In this document: positions 6,043-6,232 of the stretch, piece after piece
Layout: every line of letters begins with the position of its first letter
How positions within the stretch are numbered: the first letter of the stretch is position 1
NCBI GenBank assembly: GCA_007132635.1
Contig: SLOG01000210.1
Span: forward strand, 1-6,232
Source: Limnochordia bacterium
GTDB lineage: Bacteria; Bacillota; Limnochordia; Darwinibacteriales; SLO01
Direction of reading: 5' to 3'
DNA length: 6,232 bases
Notes under the pieces: generated by a model
What the model was told of the DNA's origin: nothing
The model's input: only the letters and a program-made list of their open reading frames with translations
Database searches by the model: none
Program-made: the position numbers and the translations under genes

Positions 6043-6232
6043 TCAGGAGCCTTCGTAGACTGAACGCACAGCAGCGACTGCGGCCGGTAGGTATCGGCGG
6101 ACTCGCGCTACCTGCGAGTTCGTCACATCTGCTGTGAAACTCATGCGGATGGATGTCTGGGCATCGTCGACACTGCAGCCAATGGCAGCCAGGACATGGC
6201 TGACGGACTGGTCGCGGGTTGAGCAGGCAGCA
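6043..6232 (-). CDS. Cysteine desulfurase, NifS/IscS-like (C-terminal 62 residues, cut by window edge)
   Basis: Only the last 62 residues are inside the window, read from base 6231 to the TGA at 6045-6043. The fragment begins AACSTRDQSVSHVLAAIGCS. This is the active-site loop of class V aminotransferase-type desulfurases of group I (SACS/T...SHVL...G), with the catalytic cysteine as its third residue (codon 6225-6223). Next come SIRMSFTADVT, matching the family's SIR(F/I)S, and a C-terminal helix RRYLPAAVAAVRSVYEGS. The enzyme is PLP-dependent, removes sulfur from L-cysteine and carries it as a persulfide. Its position just upstream of thiI on the same strand matches the nifZ-thiI arrangement of Bacillus, where the desulfurase serves ThiI specifically. 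Its N-terminal PLP-lysine domain is outside the window, so its exact subfamily cannot be set. Confidence 0.88.
   Translation of the reverse strand, partial: AACSTRDQSVSHVLAAIGCSVDDAQTSIRMSFTADVTNSQVARVRRYLPAAVAAVRSVYEGS

Noticed and set aside
6130..6140. GTGAAAC as a possible parS half-site for the ParB-like protein
   Set aside because: The matching palindromic half is absent; no sequence close to the full parS palindrome was seen by eye anywhere in the window.
430..6178. Excess of CTGCAG: 14 sites in the window against about 2 expected
   Set aside because: Twelve of the 14 encode a Leu-Gln pair as CTG CAG, so codon and dipeptide choice explains the excess without a modification or recognition signal.

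Overview
The window reads as chromosomal DNA of a moderately GC-rich (about 56-58% by eye) bacterium, most likely a Bacillota (Firmicutes) member of the Clostridia/Limnochordia type. The pointers are: a BY-kinase encoded separately from its Wzz-like membrane partner, a CpsB/YwqE-type PHP phosphatase (rather than a Wzb-type low-molecular-weight phosphatase), a ThiI without a rhodanese domain carrying the Bacillus-like PYEDCC segment, a cysteine desulfurase next to thiI, strong AAGGAGG-type ribosome binding sites, and GTG/TTG starts. The species cannot be named from the sequence.

Positions 1-4729 (+ strand) hold six tightly packed genes that look like one operon. They are the 3' part of a Wzz/GNVR chain-length determinant, a CpsD/CapB-type tyrosine kinase, a CpsB/YwqE-type tyrosine phosphatase, a ParB-like CTPase/DNA-binding protein, a small VanZ-like membrane protein, and a DUF4438-like protein. 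Junctions are 4 nt apart, 1 nt overlapped (TAATG), 4 nt overlapped (ATGA), 37 nt apart and 23 nt overlapped, so translational coupling is likely. The first three form the classic kinase/activator/phosphatase switch that controls export and chain length of capsule or exopolysaccharide. Glycosyltransferases are probably outside the window. The odd member is the ParB-like gene, which sits directly behind the phosphatase.

Positions 4730-4793 are a short convergent intergenic region with a strong intrinsic terminator (12-bp perfect stem plus T run).

Positions 4794-6232 (- strand) hold a sulfur-transfer pair: the 3' end of a NifS/IscS-like cysteine desulfurase followed by thiI. Together these deliver persulfide sulfur for 4-thiouridine in tRNA and possibly thiamine thiazole. 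The 73-bp gap between them contains five perfect tandem copies of an 8-bp unit (6001-6040), the clearest non-coding anomaly here.

No tRNA, rRNA, CRISPR array, insertion sequence or phage gene was seen. The most interesting signal is a tyrosine kinase/phosphatase pair encoded in one coupled operon with a ParB-family protein, which suggests a capsule-chromosome or capsule-transcription link. It is an association worth testing, not a proven system.
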